Shown here one piece after another: positions 61,780 through 64,000 of a DNA stretch of 64,000 bases; the first letter of the stretch is position 1; every line of letters starts with the position of its first letter. The DNA is from Lycorma delicatula (Eukaryota > Arthropoda > Insecta > Hemiptera > Fulgoridae). Where the stretch lies: positions 40,896,153 through 40,960,152 of the forward strand of contig NC_134465.1 in NCBI RefSeq assembly GCF_047948215.1, in the 5' to 3' direction. The notes under the pieces are model-generated. The model searched no databases. It was not told the origin of the DNA and saw only the letters and a program-made list of their open reading frames with translations. Both the position numbers and the translations under genes were made by a program.

Positions 61780-62090
61780 GGATTTATCGGTAAGGACAAG
61801 TAAAGGAAGAATATAAAAAGTAAAAAATTAGATATATGGGGACTATGACAACACAGAACTGGAAGAGCACAACAGAAGTAAAAGGAAGGATAGTGATGGC
61901 AAAGGAAGTCTATTACGAATAGGAAATTATTATGTAGCAAAAGTCTGGACTTAGAGTTAAGGAAGACATTACCCAAATGTCATCTATAGTGTTATATTGT
62001 TTGGAAGTCAACTGTGGATGATGAGGATGAGGGAGAGAGATGACAATTAAGGCTTTTGAACCAAGAGATAACAAGGAGGTTCATGTGAGT
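61780..62090 (+). mobile_element. LINE reverse-transcriptase C-terminal fragment
   Basis: Broken + strand frames read KGRIVMAKEVYYE and SLDLELRKTLPKC, the thumb region seen also at 37640-38000 ([11 protein letters not shown]) and in the LINE at 4488-5790. It is short and inactive. Confidence 0.55.
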
Positions 62091-64000
62091 TAAAGTACAT
62101 CGCCAATTGTGGTGTTGTCATTGGGGCACCCAGACCGTATCAAGGGCTGGTACAGTGTATGCACTGTCAACAGTAGGGCCACATGAGAAATAAATGTATG
62201 TGGTCTTATCGATGTGTGAAATGCGGTGAAGGACATAAGATTGTAGATTGCGTTAAAGATAGAGACACTCCAGTTATTTGCAAACTATGCCAGTGTAACC
62301 ATTTGGCAAACTACTAGGGATGTAGGGTTTAAAAAAAATCATGGAGAGAAAACTGAGGCAAAGGTTTATGTTGACAAGAATAACTATTATTCAAAACCAA
62401 GTTAGGCGAGGCTACCTCCTTCAATTTGGGTAATGCAACATTAACTTTATTATCAGCATGACTGGGTAGGAAAACAAGTGGTGATCCAGACATGAATTCC
62501 TCTACTCATTCAAGATCTTATACTGCGGCTGTTGGTCGCATGTCCAGAATATTTCGGAGGACAAGCTAAGTAACTTAACGTCCAATATTTACCAAACTCT
62601 GTTAATAAGTTCCTGAGAGCTGCAATGAGTACTAATAAAGGACTAGTAGGTTAGAGAAGAACTAGAATCTTAAGTGGTTAGTGAATCCTTAGAATTGTCA
62701 TGCTTTCAGAAATACATTTCACTGATCGAAGTTTTCTTCGTATTCAAGGTTATTCTATCAACTGTACTAACCGTACCAATAGCAGAGTGGACTGCTTAGA
62801 GTGTCAGCAGTATACTGTCCTCCTTGACACTTGATGATGGTTATTTTCATGGAATTCTTCTCAACTCTTTGATCAAATTTTATTGTGGCTGGTGATTAAG
62901 CATTCTCTCTAGGGATCTCAATTTCACCTTGAGGCAGGCTCTGAAGGACTGTGTTATTAGCTTGTATGTGAATGTGATCTCCAAAATTCAGCCCACCTAC
63001 TGGCCATCAAATCCTAATACATCTCTAACTTGTTGGACTTTTTTGTACCCTTAGGAATTTCACGACTACAATTGAAGTTGATAACTTCGGTTCCACATCT
63101 GACCTTTTAGCTGTTCTGCTTACTGTCAGCATGTTAGTAATTAATAAGGCAGTGTCACCAGCACAACAGGACAGACTAGGATTAGTAAGGTAGCTGGATT
63201 GAGGATACCTATAGGTAGTACCTATTTGGTTGAAATCCTCCAATGGTATCGATAATGTAACTCAATTCTTGACCCCAATCCTACAAGAGGATGCTTGGCA
63301 ATCGAAACCAGAGATTAAATGCGAGAATCTATTGAATGCAGGCTACCTGAGAGAGGTGTTAGATATATTTGCTATGATAAGAAGGTGTCATTACAGGGGA
63401 GACAAGAATAGAACATTTCAAAACAGGGCTGCTCGTAGATTGAAAAAGCTATTGCAAAGCTATGAGAATGAAACTAACAGTTATTTTTAAAGTCTACTGC
63501 TGTTATGTAGAGACATTTACTCTTTTTGGAGGACCACAAGTAGCTACCATAGACATCCTTTTCTGAAAACGTGTGATGGGTCTTGGACTAAGAGTGACTA
63601 GAAAAAGACTGAAATATTTTCCACTTAAGCGATTTCTTTCAACCACTTGAAATACAAAGTCCTCATGAGGAAGAAATCATTGGTTTCTTGGATAGCTCGA
63701 TCCCTTTGAGTTTTCCTATTAAGCTGAATATCAATGGGTTTTCTCTACAGGTGAAGTTATTCAAGTGTTCAAGAATAAGCTCACAGAACAGCCCTGGCTT
63801 TGATTTAATTTAAACAAAATGCTCTTTATGCTACCTTCCAAAGACATAGTTTATATAAGATACCTATTTAACCGGCATCTTCCAGAAAACGTACTTCCTA
63901 AAGGAGCAGAAAGCTTTGCAAATAGTAATGATTTTAAAACCAGGCAAACCGGTACATGATGTGATGCGGGTACTCAAGTTGAATGCCAGTACCAACTTGT
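62090..64000 (+). mobile_element. Jockey-type LINE, Gag end, endonuclease and start of RT
   Basis: In order: zinc knuckles of the Gag-like ORF1 (a first one near 62150-62215, then YRCVKCGEGHKIVDC and CKLCQCNHLANY, 62214-62320), an endonuclease part with PTYWPSNPNTSLT near 62990-63020 and a DFF-like piece, then an 86-codon frame at 63230-63490 with KNRTFQNRAARRLKKLLQSY, and later IIGFLD-like, SPGFDLI-like and ILKPGKP-like pieces near 63690-63955 leading into the RT. Frameshifts and stops show it is decayed. It runs off the right edge before the catalytic RT motifs. Confidence 0.72.

Overview
The window is AT-rich eukaryotic DNA with GT-AG introns of up to about 9 kb and many decayed transposable elements. 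One host gene spans most of it: calnexin, the ER membrane lectin chaperone, on the + strand from the start codon at 2882 to the stop at 49075. The transposon types (Tc1/mariner, piggyBac, Jockey- and R1-like LINEs, a tRNA-derived SINE) and the calnexin sequence point to an arthropod, probably an insect and possibly a hemipteran. That placement is inference.

Layout. Positions 1-2090 hold a broken copy (- strand) of a multicopy element with a protein of unknown role. Calnexin coding exons lie at 2882-3043, 12094-12268, 15161-15456, 18240-18407, 20411-20670, 20979-21210, 24254-24394, 28754-28879, 32209-32331, 40696-40869 and 48926-49075. All junctions are GT-AG and every phase closes. The introns hold LINE reverse-transcriptase relics, several mariner/Tc1 elements (two with terminal inverted repeats), a Pif1-like helicase fragment, piggyBac remains and three copies of one SINE family. 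From 49076 a long AT-rich 3' UTR probably runs to a strong poly(A) signal near 52785. From 54 kb there are three more traces of the multicopy element and another DDE transposon. At 61188-61583 (- strand) lies what looks like the last exon of a second, unidentified host gene, with a tandemly duplicated 3' end. From 62090 a Jockey-type LINE runs off the window.

The most notable observation is in calnexin. The two exons at 28754-28879 and 32209-32331 both have phase 0 at each end, are nearly equal in length (126 and 123 nt), and encode two versions of the same membrane segment that align without gaps. This is the pattern of a duplicated, mutually exclusive exon pair. The second matches the canonical calnexin segment and carries the membrane-proximal Cys-Cys; the first lacks it and is unusually rich in aromatic residues. 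With one of the pair the protein is 626 or 627 residues.

The elements document layered insertions. A short piggyBac-type element sits at TTAA, and a SINE with a 9-bp target duplication sits further along, inside one DDE transposon at 45880-48040. Another SINE copy with a perfect 16-bp target duplication sits inside a mariner relic at 41250-42540. All family names come from remembered protein motifs; no search was run.
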